Origin: Cellulophaga omnivescoria
GTDB taxonomy: Bacteria; Bacteroidota; Bacteroidia; Flavobacteriales; Flavobacteriaceae
DNA length: 64,000 bases
Reading direction: 5' to 3'
Assembly (NCBI RefSeq): GCF_001999725.1
Contig: NZ_MDDP01000002.1
Location: 1 to 64,000, forward strand
Positions within the stretch are counted from its first letter, which is position 1, and each line of letters begins with the position of its first letter. This document shows, one piece after another, positions 29,798 through 38,903 of the stretch. Under the pieces are notes generated by a model. The model was not told the origin of the DNA, did not search any database, and was given only the letters and a program-made list of their open reading frames with translations. The position numbers were made by a program, and so were the translations under genes.

Positions 29798-29833
29798 AAA
29801 ACAGCGTTACTATTAAGTAACGCTGTTTTTGGT
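29798..29833. terminator. terminator after lysS
   Basis: A 13-bp stem AAAACAGCGTTAC (29798-29810) pairs with 29817-29829 around loop TATTAA, followed by T's. Its left flank is A-rich, so it may also end the opposing YiaA-like gene. Confidence 0.88.
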
Positions 29834-29895
29834 TAAAAGATAACCATCATCAAAACAAATAAGTTTGTTTGTTTTAATTTTTAAGTACTGTTAAA

Positions 29896-30375
29896 TTAAT
29901 CTTCATTTTTATCATTACGGTCTATGTACTGCACATCTCTTGTGTTTTTTTGCACCGCAATTGCAGAAAATAAACTCAATAAAAAAGACATACCGTAAAA
30001 TCCTTTTTCACTCAACAACAAATCTGCATTCCACAAACCTACTATTAACAACACTATAGATGCTACCGCTGCAAACCAGCTAATACCGTAATAAATATCT
30101 GTCACAGGTACATCCTCTAACCTATCTCTCACTGCTTTTTGTACAGATATTACAGAGAATAATCCAAAAAGTAAAATTGTAAAGTAGTATCCTTTTTCAT
30201 TTAATAACATATCTGCGTTCCATAAACCAATACAAAACGCTGCCATACCCACAAATAAAGATGTCCAAGCAGCACCTATAAATGCCGGAGTTGGCTTTTG
30301 ATCATACACTTTTTTACTTTTCTTCTTTTTTGATTTCAATTCTTTGTCTAACGAAACATTTGTTTGATAATCCAT
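29896..30375 (-). CDS. YiaA/YiaB-like inner-membrane protein
   Basis: About 159 residues from the ATG at 30375 (MDYQTNVSLDKELKSKKKKS). An ATG 27 nt further upstream is less likely. After a basic N-terminus come two copies of the YiaA/B two-helix unit, each with a GLWNADLLLSEKGFY-type signature (GLWNADMLLNEKGYYFTILL and GLWNADLLLSEKGFYGMSFL), giving four membrane helices. The family is conserved in proteobacteria and Bacteroidota without a defined function. It stands alone between two genes on the other strand. Confidence 0.85.
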   Translation of the reverse strand: MDYQTNVSLDKELKSKKKKSKKVYDQKPTPAFIGAAWTSLFVGMAAFCIGLWNADMLLNEKGYYFTILLFGLFSVISVQKAVRDRLEDVPVTDIYYGISWFAAVASIVLLIVGLWNADLLLSEKGFYGMSFLLSLFSAIAVQKNTRDVQYIDRNDKNED

Positions 30376-30524
30376 AATTTTTGTGTTTTGATTACGGTAC
30401 AAATATGTAACGATTTAAAACCTACAACAACACAACTTACACAAATAACTGACGATATATTTTATACAAAATAAATTAAATAGCCTATATTTATATGAAA
30501 AAATAAATTTTTAATGACGATTAA

Positions 30525-32030
30525 ATGACAGATTTAAACTTAATAATAACTACATTAACCGCAGAAGAACAACAACAATTTGTATTTTATCTAAAAAAAA
30601 AGAACAAACGTAGCGACATTAAAAACATTCAGCTTTTTAAATTATTACAGCAGAACAATTTATCTTCTACAGAAATTTGTAACCATTTATATAGTAATAA
30701 AAAAAATGCTTACCACGCATTAAGAAAACGTTTATACAATTCTTTAATAGATTTTATAGCTAATATTAATCTGGAAGAAGAAAACTCTGTTGATATGCAA
30801 GTCATTAAATACATATTAGCATCAAGATCATTTCTGCATAATAAACAGTACAAGGTGGCTTATAAAATTTTAACTAAAGCAGAAACACTAGCAAAATCTC
30901 ATTATCTATTTTCTATTTTAAACGAAATTTATCACACTAAAATTCAGTATGCCTATGCTAACCCAGATAGCAACATTACTGTTCTCATTAATAAATTTAA
31001 AGAAAACCAGAAAAACCTGTTTATAGAAGATCAATTAAATATTGTGTACGCCAAAATGCGCAAAACACTAAATAATATAACCTATAAAGGAGATGTAATA
31101 GATATTGAAACTTTACTAAAAAAAACACTAGAGGAGCACCATATTTCGGTTAACGAGTCTATGTCTTTTAAATCATTATACCAATTAATAACACTGGTAA
31201 GTATACCTGCCTTTGTTACCAATGACTATTTAAAAACAGAACCCTTTATCATAAAAACCTACGCTATTTTAAAAACACATAAAAGCGCCAGCAAACAACT
31301 GTATTACCATATAGAAGTATTGTATTTAATTGCAAACACATTATTTAGAAATAAAAAGTTTAACGACTCACTTCACTATCTAAAGCTAATGGAAACGCAA
31401 ATGTTAGCAAACAACAAAAAATATTACAATTCTTTTAAATTAAAACATCAATTTTTACTTGCTTTAAACACTAACTACAGCAGCCAACAAGAAAAGGCTA
31501 TTGGTATTTTAGAAAAACACATAAACACTAAACACGCAGATACAGACTCTTTACTTAAAATCTACTTAGCCTTAAGTATGTTTTACATACAAGCCCAAAG
31601 ATTTAAAGATGCTCACCATATATTTTCTAAATTTTACCATACAGATAACTATTACGAAAGTAAAGCGGGAAAAGATTGGGTTATAAAAAAGAATTTAATT
31701 GAGATTATTTTACATACAGAGTTAAATAATATTAACCTTGTAGAGTCTAAATTACGAAGCTTTAAAAGAAATTATTTTACATACCTAAAACTAATAAAAC
31801 AAGAAAAAGCAATTACCTATTTATCTTTTGTAGAGCTATATTATAAGGACCCAAGTTTTATTACTACAACTAAATTTAAAGACAAAGTAGAAAACTCTTT
31901 TGAGTGGATAGGAAAAGAAAAAGAAGACATTTTTGTAATGAGTTTTTATGCCTGGTTAAAAAGTAAAATGGAAAACAAACCACTTTACCTAACCACATTA
32001 GAGCTAGTGCAATTAGCTAAAGAAAATTAA
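30525..32030 (+). CDS. helical-repeat protein of unknown function
   Basis: A 501-residue protein with no signal peptide and no membrane segment, so probably cytoplasmic. It begins MTDLNLIITTLTAEEQQQFV, followed by a basic stretch (YLKKKNKRSD) and a helix-turn-helix-like part at about 40-75 (LSSTEICNHLYSNKKNAYHALRKR). From about residue 90 to the end it is a series of amphipathic helices (for instance YKVAYKILTKAETLAKSHYLF, FNDSLHYLKLMETQML), like tetratricopeptide repeats without clear consensus. Lys, Asn, Leu and Tyr are frequent. I recognise no family with a known role. A regulatory or scaffold function is possible but unproven. Confidence 0.7.
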   Translation: MTDLNLIITTLTAEEQQQFVFYLKKKNKRSDIKNIQLFKLLQQNNLSSTEICNHLYSNKKNAYHALRKRLYNSLIDFIANINLEEENSVDMQVIKYILASRSFLHNKQYKVAYKILTKAETLAKSHYLFSILNEIYHTKIQYAYANPDSNITVLINKFKENQKNLFIEDQLNIVYAKMRKTLNNITYKGDVIDIETLLKKTLEEHHISVNESMSFKSLYQLITLVSIPAFVTNDYLKTEPFIIKTYAILKTHKSASKQLYYHIEVLYLIANTLFRNKKFNDSLHYLKLMETQMLANNKKYYNSFKLKHQFLLALNTNYSSQQEKAIGILEKHINTKHADTDSLLKIYLALSMFYIQAQRFKDAHHIFSKFYHTDNYYESKAGKDWVIKKNLIEIILHTELNNINLVESKLRSFKRNYFTYLKLIKQEKAITYLSFVELYYKDPSFITTTKFKDKVENSFEWIGKEKEDIFVMSFYAWLKSKMENKPLYLTTLELVQLAKEN

Positions 32031-32084
32031 TTACAGTTTTTAGCTTATGTAAATTTCTTTTCTTTCTGGTTTGCTCTCAAATTC

Positions 32085-32092
32085 TATATTTG
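32085..32092 (+). promoter_or_regulatory. -7 element before the SLC13 transporter gene
   Basis: TATATTTG matches TAnnTTTG 23 bp before the ATG. The only upstream TTTG (32070-32073) is 11 nt away, so the -33 box is poor. Confidence 0.4.
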
Positions 32093-32115
32093 TATAATTA
32101 TAAGCATTATATATT

Positions 32116-33546
32116 ATGGCAATAAGCAAAAAAATTGGACTAGTAGCTGGGCCTCTAGTTTTTTTATGCATTATACTACTACCCACAACAATACTATCTA
32201 CAAATGCAGATGCTGTTATAGCAATAGCTCTATGGATGGTTATTTGGTGGATAACGGAAGCTGTATCTATTTCTGTTACCGCACTACTACCTTTAATTTT
32301 GTTTCCTATATTAAAAATAATGCCTTTAAATACAGTAGGTGCTAACTATGGTAATAAAATTATTTTTTTATTTTTTGGTGGTTTTATTTTAGCACTTGCC
32401 CTAGAAAAAGTGAACTTACACAAACGTATAGCTTTAAACATTATAAAAATTACTGGCACTACCCCTAACAAAGTAGTATTAGGTTTTATTATTGCTACTG
32501 CAACCTTAAGTATGTGGATTAGTAACACTGCAAGTACAGTTGTAATGCTACCAATAGCTGTGTCGGTAATAAAATTATTAGTTAATGATAAAGATGGTTT
32601 TACAAAAAGTGATAAAAATTTTGCTCTTAGTGTAATGCTAGGTATTGCTTTTTCTGCAAACGCTGGTGGTATTGCTACCATTATTGGCACACCTCCAAAT
32701 TCAGTTTTAATTGGCTTATTAGAAGAGCAATACAATATAGAAATATCATTTTTAAAGTGGATGATAATTGGCTTGCCATTTTCAATTGTATTACTAACTG
32801 TTATCTACTTTGTGCTTGTAAAATGGATGTTTCCTAATAAGCAACTTGAGTTTTCTGCCTCTAAGGACGTTATTAATTTAGAATTAAAAAAACTTGGACC
32901 AACTAGTAAAAAAGAAAAAATGGTATTGGTAATTTTTGCCATTACTGTGTTCTTATGGATTTTTAGAACCCTAATAAATTCTATTTTTCCAAAACTAGGC
33001 TTATCAGATACTGTAATTAGTATGATAGCTGCAGTATCTTTATTTGCTGTGCCTTATAACTTAAAAAAAGGAGATTTTATCTTAAAATGGAAAGACACAG
33101 AAAAGTTAGCTTGGGGAATATTAGTACTTTTTGGCGGAGGCTTAGCATTAGCAAATGGTATGGCTACAACAGGTATAGTTACTACTGTTACCGAAACTAT
33201 ATCTAACAGTAATATAAACATCTTTTTTACGGTATCATTATTAATATTGCTAATGTTGTTTATGACAGAGCTTATGAGCAACGTTGCTTTAATAACTGTT
33301 TTAGCTCCTATTGTTGCTGGTATTGCAATTGGTTTAAACATACCAATGCTACATATACTTATACCTGTTACAATGGCTAGTAGCTGTGCTTTTATGCTCC
33401 CTATGGCTACACCTCCAAACGCAATTGTATTTGCAAGCGGATATATTAAAGTAAAACAAATGGCAAGAGTTGGTGTAATTTTAAACTTAATAGCCGTAGG
33501 CTTATTAATAGTACTTTATCAATTTATTCTACCACTACTCTTTTAA
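32116..33546 (+). CDS. SLC13/DASS-family anion:sodium symporter
   Basis: A 476-residue integral membrane protein with about 11-12 hydrophobic segments. The two DASS hallmarks are present: SNTAST after STATLSMW (about residues 137-142) and its symmetric partner MATPPNAIVFASG near the end. TIIGTPPNSVLIG marks the first repeat. Members carry dicarboxylates, citrate or sulfate into the cell with sodium. The SNT motifs are the sodium and substrate sites. Substrate cannot be fixed from sequence, but succinate-type dicarboxylates are the commonest. It is a single-gene unit followed by a weak hairpin. Confidence 0.9.
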   Translation: MAISKKIGLVAGPLVFLCIILLPTTILSTNADAVIAIALWMVIWWITEAVSISVTALLPLILFPILKIMPLNTVGANYGNKIIFLFFGGFILALALEKVNLHKRIALNIIKITGTTPNKVVLGFIIATATLSMWISNTASTVVMLPIAVSVIKLLVNDKDGFTKSDKNFALSVMLGIAFSANAGGIATIIGTPPNSVLIGLLEEQYNIEISFLKWMIIGLPFSIVLLTVIYFVLVKWMFPNKQLEFSASKDVINLELKKLGPTSKKEKMVLVIFAITVFLWIFRTLINSIFPKLGLSDTVISMIAAVSLFAVPYNLKKGDFILKWKDTEKLAWGILVLFGGGLALANGMATTGIVTTVTETISNSNINIFFTVSLLILLMLFMTELMSNVALITVLAPIVAGIAIGLNIPMLHILIPVTMASSCAFMLPMATPPNAIVFASGYIKVKQMARVGVILNLIAVGLLIVLYQFILPLLF

Positions 33547-33889
33547 AAAACAGAATAGCCTCTGCAAAGCAAAGGCTATTCAATCGACTAATTCAATCTT
33601 TCAAAGAGATTCCAAAATTCCTTTTTGATGTTGATTGTTATATAAATAGACGAAAAAATTCTTTAAAAGTTACAACAAACACAAAATTTTAACATATTTA
33701 TAATTAAATCGTAATTTAATTAACAAATGTTAAGTTGTGTTAATAAAATACACAACTACCTAATTACCAATACATTAGTATTTCCACCTAAAAGACATAC
33801 ACTATGTATTGTTATGATATTATTAACATAGAATTAGGATTTTTTTGCAGTTATTTGTTTTTATTCAAATAAATTAACTCAAACTAACA
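33547..33889. other. 343-bp intergenic region before the metalloprotease gene
   Basis: No gene is seen. Apart from the hairpin at its left end, it contains TAACTCAAA at 33875-33883, only 6 nt before the next ATG. This is the same core as the susC leader motif. No clear -33/-7 pair was found. Confidence 0.5.
33554..33580 (+). terminator. possible terminator hairpin after the SLC13 gene
   Basis: An 8-bp stem AATAGCCT/AGGCTATT with an 11-nt loop just after the stop codon. It lacks a T-tract, so efficient intrinsic termination is uncertain. Confidence 0.4.
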
Positions 33890-36385
33890 ATGATTAAAAG
33901 TTTACTCACCAAACTTCTATTGGTTGTTTTTCTAGTTGGCTCATTAACCAATTTAGAAGCTCAGTCTAAAAAGAAGAACAAGAAAAGCAAAAAAAATGCT
34001 AAAACAGAGGCTCCTGCTCCAAAACCAAAAAAAGGAGCAATACAACCTTACAATAAGGTAATTACAAAAGAGGCTAAAACAGACACTGGTCTTTTTAATG
34101 TACATACTGTAGACGACAAACGTTATTATGAAATTCCAGATTCTTTGTTTAACAAAGAAATGTTAATGGTAAGCAGAATAGCAAAAACTGCAACCGGATT
34201 AGGTTTTGGTGGCGGAAAAATTAACACACAAATGCTTCGTTGGGAGAAAAAGGACAAAAAAGTTCTTCTTCGTATTATGTCTACAAACATTGTTGCAGAT
34301 GAAAAACTACCTGTTCATGAAGCTGTTATGAACTCTAATTTAGAGCCAGTTTTATATTCTTTTGATATTAAAGCTTTAAAAAAAGACTCTATTAACCCAG
34401 CTACTGTAATAGAAATTAATGATTTTTTTCAGAAAGATGTAAAAACTTTAGGCCTGCCAGAACGCAACAGAAAACAATATAAAGTTAGTCGTTTAGATGA
34501 TAGCAGAAGCTATATTGAAAGTGTTAAAAGTTACCCTCTAAATATTGAAGCAAGACACGTAAAAACTTACTTTGCAGGTAATCCACCATCTAACTCTGCT
34601 CTAGGATCTATAACTATAGAAATTAATAACTCTATGATTTTGCTTCCTAAAAACCCTATGAAAAGACGTTACTTTGACGAACGTGTTGGTTGGTTTGCCC
34701 GTAGCCAAGTAGATTATGGTTTAGATGCACAAAAAAGTAAATCTGTTACCTATTTAGATCGTTGGAGATTAGAAGTTAAAGATGAAGATGTAGAAAAGTT
34801 TAAAAGAGGTGAACTTGTAGAACCTAAAAAGCAAATAGTTTATTACATAGACAGAGCTACACCAAAAGAATGGGTACCTTTTATTAAGCAAGGTATAGAA
34901 GATTGGCAAGTTGCTTTTGAAGCTGCAGGCTTTAAAAATGCAATTGTAGCAAAAACACCTCCTACACCAGAAGAAGATCCAGAATGGTCTGCAGAAGATG
35001 TTAGATATTCTGTTGTTAGGTATTTAGCTTCTCCTATTCCAAACGCAAATGGCCCTCACGTAAGTGACCCTAGAACTGGAGAAATTTTAGAGTCTGATAT
35101 TAACTGGTACCACAATGTAATGACTTTATTACGTAACTGGTTCTTTGTACAAACAGCAGCTATTAACCCAGATGCTAGAGGCGTTGAGTTTAAAACTGAA
35201 GTTATGGGTAGATTAATACGTTTTGTATCTTCTCATGAAGTTGGCCATACCTTAGGCTTACCTCATAATATGGGAAGTAGTGTTGCATACCCTGTAGACT
35301 CTTTACGTTCTGCTTCTTTTACTAAAAAATATGGCACAGCACCATCTATTATGGATTATGCTCGTTTTAACTACGTAGCACAGCCTGGTGATGAAGGTGT
35401 TGCATTAATGCCTAACATTGGTGTTTATGATAAATATTCTATTAGCTGGGGTTACCGTCCTATTTTAGATAAATCTGCCAAGGAAGAAAAGAAAACTTTA
35501 GATAGCTGGATTTTAAAGCACGCTGGAGATCCTCTTTACCGTTTTGGAAAACAACAATTTGGTGTAATAGACCCAAGCTCACAAACCGAAGATTTAGGTG
35601 ATGATGCTATGAAAGCTAGTGACTATGGTATTGCTAACTTAAAAAGAATTGTTCCTAACTTAATTAATTGGACAGCTGAAGATGGTAAGTCTTATGATGA
35701 TTTAGATGAGTTATACGGACAAGTTTTAGGACAATACAACAGGTATATGGGACACGTATCTAACAATGTTGGTGGTGTTTATGAAAACTACAAAACATAC
35801 GACCAAGAAGGTGCTGTATACACACACGTACCAAAAGAAAAACAAAAAAGAGCAGTTACCTTTTTGCACAAACAATTATTTGCTACACCTACTTGGCTGT
35901 TAGACAACAACATTTTAAACAAAATTGAAAATGCTGGTGCTGTAGAGCGTATTAGAAGTACACAATCTAGAACATTAAACAACCTATTAGACACTGGTAG
36001 AATGGCTCGTATGATAGAGAACGAAGCTTTAAATGGCTCTAAAGCTTACAACCTAACTACAATGATGGCAGATGTTAGAAAAGGTATTTGGAAAGAGTTA
36101 AGCACAGGAAGATCTATAGACACGTACAGACGTAACTTACAACGTGCATATATAGACCGTATGGAATATTTGATGACTAGCGACCCAAAATCTGCTACAG
36201 GAAGAGCAGCTAGGTATGGTACAGCCATAAATGTTAGCCAGTCTGATATTAGAGCCGTGGTTAGAGCAGAGTTGCAAACATTACAACGTTCTGTAAAATC
36301 TGCAGCTTCAAATTCTAACGGAATTAGAAGAGCTCACTTAAAAGATATTCAAGAGAGAATAGATGCTATTTTAGATCCTAAATAA
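33890..36385 (+). CDS. exported zinc-dependent metalloprotease (metzincin; DUF5117/DUF5118 type)
   Basis: An 831-residue protein with a signal peptide (to LTNLEAQ, about residue 25) and a Lys-rich linker (KKKNKKSKKNAK). The N-terminal half matches the DUF5118-DUF5117 arrangement usual in this Bacteroidota family. The catalytic domain carries the extended zinc motif HEVGHTLGLPH at residues 449-459 (His449, Glu450, His453, His459). The Met-turn PSIMDYARFNY lies about 40 residues later. This is the metzincin pattern. It is periplasmic or outer-membrane associated, and substrates are unknown. It is a single-gene unit ending at a strong terminator. Confidence 0.92.
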   Translation: MIKSLLTKLLLVVFLVGSLTNLEAQSKKKNKKSKKNAKTEAPAPKPKKGAIQPYNKVITKEAKTDTGLFNVHTVDDKRYYEIPDSLFNKEMLMVSRIAKTATGLGFGGGKINTQMLRWEKKDKKVLLRIMSTNIVADEKLPVHEAVMNSNLEPVLYSFDIKALKKDSINPATVIEINDFFQKDVKTLGLPERNRKQYKVSRLDDSRSYIESVKSYPLNIEARHVKTYFAGNPPSNSALGSITIEINNSMILLPKNPMKRRYFDERVGWFARSQVDYGLDAQKSKSVTYLDRWRLEVKDEDVEKFKRGELVEPKKQIVYYIDRATPKEWVPFIKQGIEDWQVAFEAAGFKNAIVAKTPPTPEEDPEWSAEDVRYSVVRYLASPIPNANGPHVSDPRTGEILESDINWYHNVMTLLRNWFFVQTAAINPDARGVEFKTEVMGRLIRFVSSHEVGHTLGLPHNMGSSVAYPVDSLRSASFTKKYGTAPSIMDYARFNYVAQPGDEGVALMPNIGVYDKYSISWGYRPILDKSAKEEKKTLDSWILKHAGDPLYRFGKQQFGVIDPSSQTEDLGDDAMKASDYGIANLKRIVPNLINWTAEDGKSYDDLDELYGQVLGQYNRYMGHVSNNVGGVYENYKTYDQEGAVYTHVPKEKQKRAVTFLHKQLFATPTWLLDNNILNKIENAGAVERIRSTQSRTLNNLLDTGRMARMIENEALNGSKAYNLTTMMADVRKGIWKELSTGRSIDTYRRNLQRAYIDRMEYLMTSDPKSATGRAARYGTAINVSQSDIRAVVRAELQTLQRSVKSAASNSNGIRRAHLKDIQERIDAILDPK

Positions 36386-36403
36386 GAAAAATTAACTTGG
36401 ATT

Positions 36404-36437
36404 AAAGGCTGCAACTTTACTATGTTGCAGCCTTTTT
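36404..36437 (+). terminator. terminator after the metalloprotease gene
   Basis: A stem AAAGGCTGCAAC (36404-36415) pairs with GTTGCAGCCTTT (36424-36435) around an 8-nt loop, followed by T's. Confidence 0.9.
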
Positions 36438-36620
36438 ATATGCAATTCACTTCATTACAGCTCACTACATATTTTTACATTTACACAACAATTAAATTAC
36501 ATACAGCACTTAAAATCATAAATAAAAATGCATTTCATCTATAAAATAATGCATTTTATCTTGTTAATTCAATTTTTTTAATATATTGCAGAGAACAAAC
36601 AACAAAAAACAAGTGTTTCA

Positions 36621-36648
36621 CCACTTAAAAGTGGTTGTTACGCAACAA
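36621..36648. promoter_or_regulatory. two adjacent inverted repeats upstream of the 59-residue protein gene
   Basis: CCACTTAAAAGTGG (36621-36634, perfect 14-bp palindrome) is followed without a gap by TTGTTACGCAACAA (36635-36648, 5-bp arms around ACGC). They end 27 bp before a TATCTTTG -7 element. They could be regulator-binding sites; no regulator is identified. Confidence 0.4.
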
Positions 36649-36675
36649 GAGTTACAATTAATTAATTAACCTAGG

Positions 36676-36683
36676 TATCTTTG
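36676..36683 (+). promoter_or_regulatory. -7 element before the 59-residue protein gene
   Basis: TATCTTTG is a full TAnnTTTG match, 31 bp before the ATG. No TTG stands at the usual -33 distance, which would fit a promoter that needs an activator. Confidence 0.45.
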
Positions 36684-36714
36684 ATATAGAACCGATATAA
36701 AAACCCCAAATCTT

Positions 36715-36894
36715 ATGTCATATAAATTAAAAAGCTTAGCATATTTTTCTTGTTTAGTAGTTGTAATTTTTGCTTATGTACAGGTTGATAACGAAAACGT
36801 TTTAGAGGAAAATAAAAGTACCGTAGAACTTCATGAAATGGAAGACAACACAAACAGTAACAACTTAATTGTACAGTTATCTGAAGAAGAGTAA
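36715..36894 (+). CDS. 59-residue single-helix membrane or exported microprotein
   Basis: The reading frame begins MSYKLKSLAYFSCLVVVIFA and ends in LIVQLSEEE. Residues about 7-23 form a hydrophobic segment that could be a membrane anchor or signal peptide. The remaining ~35 residues are strongly acidic and polar (many Glu, Asp, Asn). It has its own -7 element upstream and a strong hairpin terminator 25 nt downstream, so it is an isolated transcription unit. I recognise no family. Codon use is like that of its neighbours. It may be a real small gene, but a non-coding transcript at the same place is not excluded. Confidence 0.55.
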   Translation: MSYKLKSLAYFSCLVVVIFAYVQVDNENVLEENKSTVELHEMEDNTNSNNLIVQLSEEE

Positions 36895-36910
36895 ACGTAT
36901 ATATTTTATA

Positions 36911-36951
36911 CAAAAAAAAGTCTAAGACCTTAAGGTTTTAGACTTTTTTTA
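36911..36951. terminator. bidirectional terminator after the microprotein gene
   Basis: A 26-base hairpin (36919-36944, 11-12 bp with one G-U pair) flanked by A8 on the left and T7 on the right. Confidence 0.88.
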
Positions 36952-37050
36952 TGCCCTATATTTTATGTTAAAGTGTAGCCAAAATAGAAGTTCTAATTAA
37001 ACTATTTTAAAAAATGATGGTCAAAATACCAAACAATAAAAAATAGTAAT

Positions 37051-37563
37051 ATGAAAAAAATAACTTTTATAATGGTTTTAATGCTAGGCGTTTTAACTAT
37101 ATCTGCCCAAGAAACACAGAAAGATTCTAAAGATGCAAAACACAAAATGCACAAGAGAAAAGATGGTAAAAGAGCTATGCACAGAATGGCAAAATTTACT
37201 CCAGAACAGAGAGCCATTTTACAGACTAAAAAAATGACACTTGCTTTAAATTTATCAGAAGATCAACAATCTAAAATTGAAAAGCTAAATTTAAAAAATG
37301 CTAAAATGTTTCAACAAAAAATTGAAGAAAGAAAAGCAAATAAAGGTGTTGATAAAAAATTAACTTCTGAAGAAAGGTTTGCAATGGAAAATGAAATATT
37401 AGACCATCAAATAGCTCAAAAGAAAGCTTTGGAGAAGATTTTATCTAAAGACCAATATGCACAATGGAGTAAAATGCAAAAAATAAGAACTCATTCTCCT
37501 GAAAAAAGAAAAATGCACAGGAGACAAATGATGATGAAAAAGAATAAGACCATGAAGTCTTAA
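37051..37563 (+). CDS. Spy/DUF4890-like periplasmic protein
   Basis: A 170-residue protein with a signal peptide (MKKITFIMVLMLGVLTISAQ). The mature part is highly basic and rich in Met, His, Lys and Gln (KHKMHKRKDGKRAMHRM, MKTLALNLSEDQQ-type segment, HRRQMMMKKNK at the end). It is long helical, with the LTxxQ-like core TPEQRAILQTKKMTLALNLS and LSEDQQSKIEKLNLK, as in Spy/CpxP and DUF4890 proteins. Family members are periplasmic chaperones or metal-responsive proteins. The Met/His richness is compatible with copper binding, which is speculation. It is a single-gene unit with a strong terminator. Confidence 0.75.
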   Translation: MKKITFIMVLMLGVLTISAQETQKDSKDAKHKMHKRKDGKRAMHRMAKFTPEQRAILQTKKMTLALNLSEDQQSKIEKLNLKNAKMFQQKIEERKANKGVDKKLTSEERFAMENEILDHQIAQKKALEKILSKDQYAQWSKMQKIRTHSPEKRKMHRRQMMMKKNKTMKS

Positions 37564-37565
37564 AA

Positions 37566-37597
37566 CAAAAAAGGAGCCATAAATGGCTCCTTTTTTT
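37566..37597. terminator. bidirectional terminator between the Spy-like gene and hemL
   Basis: GGAGCCAT and ATGGCTCC with a 2-nt centre, flanked by A6 and T7. It serves both converging genes. Confidence 0.92.
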
Positions 37598-37613
37598 GTA
37601 CTATCATTTTTTT

Positions 37614-38894
37614 TTACAACTCTAAATCTTCAAGAGCAGCAATGGTATCATCTAAATCTTTGTATGATAATGCATCATTTAAAAAATAACTTTCAAAAGC
37701 ACTTGGCGGTAAATAAACCCCTTTGCTTAACATCCCGTGAAAATACTTTTTAAATGTATCGTTATTTCCTTTTGCAGAAGAAGCAAAATCTACAACTGGC
37801 TCATCAGTAAAATGAACAGAAATCATACTTCCAAACCTATTTATTTGGTATGCAATTCCTTTTTTATCTAAAGCCTTTTGTAAGCCGTTGTGCAAATACT
37901 CTGTTTTATCTGCTAAACTTCTAAATATATCTGGATTGTTATTTAACTCTGTTAACATAGCCAAACCGGCACTCATTGCTAAAGGATTACCACTTAATGT
38001 TCCTGCCTGGTAAACAGGACCATTTGGCGCTAAATAATCCATAATTTCATTACGAGCTGCAAAAGCACCAACAGGTAAACCACCTCCAATAACTTTTCCA
38101 AACGTTACAATATCAGCATCTATACCTAAAATTTCTTGTGCCCCACCTCTTCCTAAACGAAAGCCAGTCATAACCTCATCAAAAATTAACAAAATACCTT
38201 CTTTTGTACACAGCTCTCTTAAACCTGTAATAAATTCTTTAGACGGTATTATACAGCCCATATTACCTGCAACAGGCTCTATTATAATGGCTGCTATTTC
38301 TCCTTTATTTGCCTCTACTAATGACGTTACATTTGCTAAGTCATTATAATTAGCCAACAATGTATCTTTGGCTGTACCTTTGGTAACACCCGGACTATTA
38401 GGACTACCAAAAGTTACCGCTCCACTACCTGCTTGTATTAAAAACGAATCTGAATGGCCGTGATAACAACCTGCAAATTTTATAATTTTATCTTTTCCTG
38501 TAAAACCTCTTGCCAAACGCACAGCACTCATACAAGCCTCCGTACCACTGTTTACAAATCTAATTTTATCAATATTAGGCACCATAGAAACTGCCAGTTT
38601 AGCTAGTTCTGTTTCTATTTCTGTAGGCATCCCAAAAGACGTTCCTTTTTTTGCTTTTTCTATAACAGCATTAATTACAGGATCATAAGCATGACCTAAA
38701 ATTAATGGCCCCCAAGATGCTATATAATCTATAATTCTATTACCATCTTCATCATATAAATAAGCACCTTTAGCTTCTTTAACAAAAATAGGTTCTCCTC
38801 CAACGGCATTAAATGCTCTTACAGGAGAATTAACGCCTCCTGGAATATATTTTTTTGCTTCAGTAAAAAGGGCACTGCTTCTTTTATAAATCAT
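37614..38894 (-). CDS. hemL: glutamate-1-semialdehyde 2,1-aminomutase
   Basis: A 426-residue PLP enzyme of normal length. It converts glutamate-1-semialdehyde to 5-aminolevulinate in the C5 route of tetrapyrrole synthesis. Visible hallmarks are the N-terminal [33 protein letters not shown] in the cofactor site, [13 protein letters not shown] with the PLP Asp, and [16 protein letters not shown] with the Schiff-base Lys at residue 267. It is the last gene of a four-gene minus-strand operon, 9 nt after the glucosaminidase gene. Its neighbours have no obvious link to heme synthesis. Confidence 0.97.
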   Translation of the reverse strand: MIYKRSSALFTEAKKYIPGGVNSPVRAFNAVGGEPIFVKEAKGAYLYDEDGNRIIDYIASWGPLILGHAYDPVINAVIEKAKKGTSFGMPTEIETELAKLAVSMVPNIDKIRFVNSGTEACMSAVRLARGFTGKDKIIKFAGCYHGHSDSFLIQAGSGAVTFGSPNSPGVTKGTAKDTLLANYNDLANVTSLVEANKGEIAAIIIEPVAGNMGCIIPSKEFITGLRELCTKEGILLIFDEVMTGFRLGRGGAQEILGIDADIVTFGKVIGGGLPVGAFAARNEIMDYLAPNGPVYQAGTLSGNPLAMSAGLAMLTELNNNPDIFRSLADKTEYLHNGLQKALDKKGIAYQINRFGSMISVHFTDEPVVDFASSAKGNNDTFKKYFHGMLSKGVYLPPSAFESYFLNDALSYKDLDDTIAALEDLEL

Positions 38895-38903
38895 TTTTAA
38901 GAT

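Larger units (their letters stand above)
36386..36714. other. 329-bp intergenic region after the metalloprotease gene
   Basis: No gene is seen. It contains the metalloprotease terminator, very AT-rich sequence, the paired palindromes and the -7 element described separately. Confidence 0.5.
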
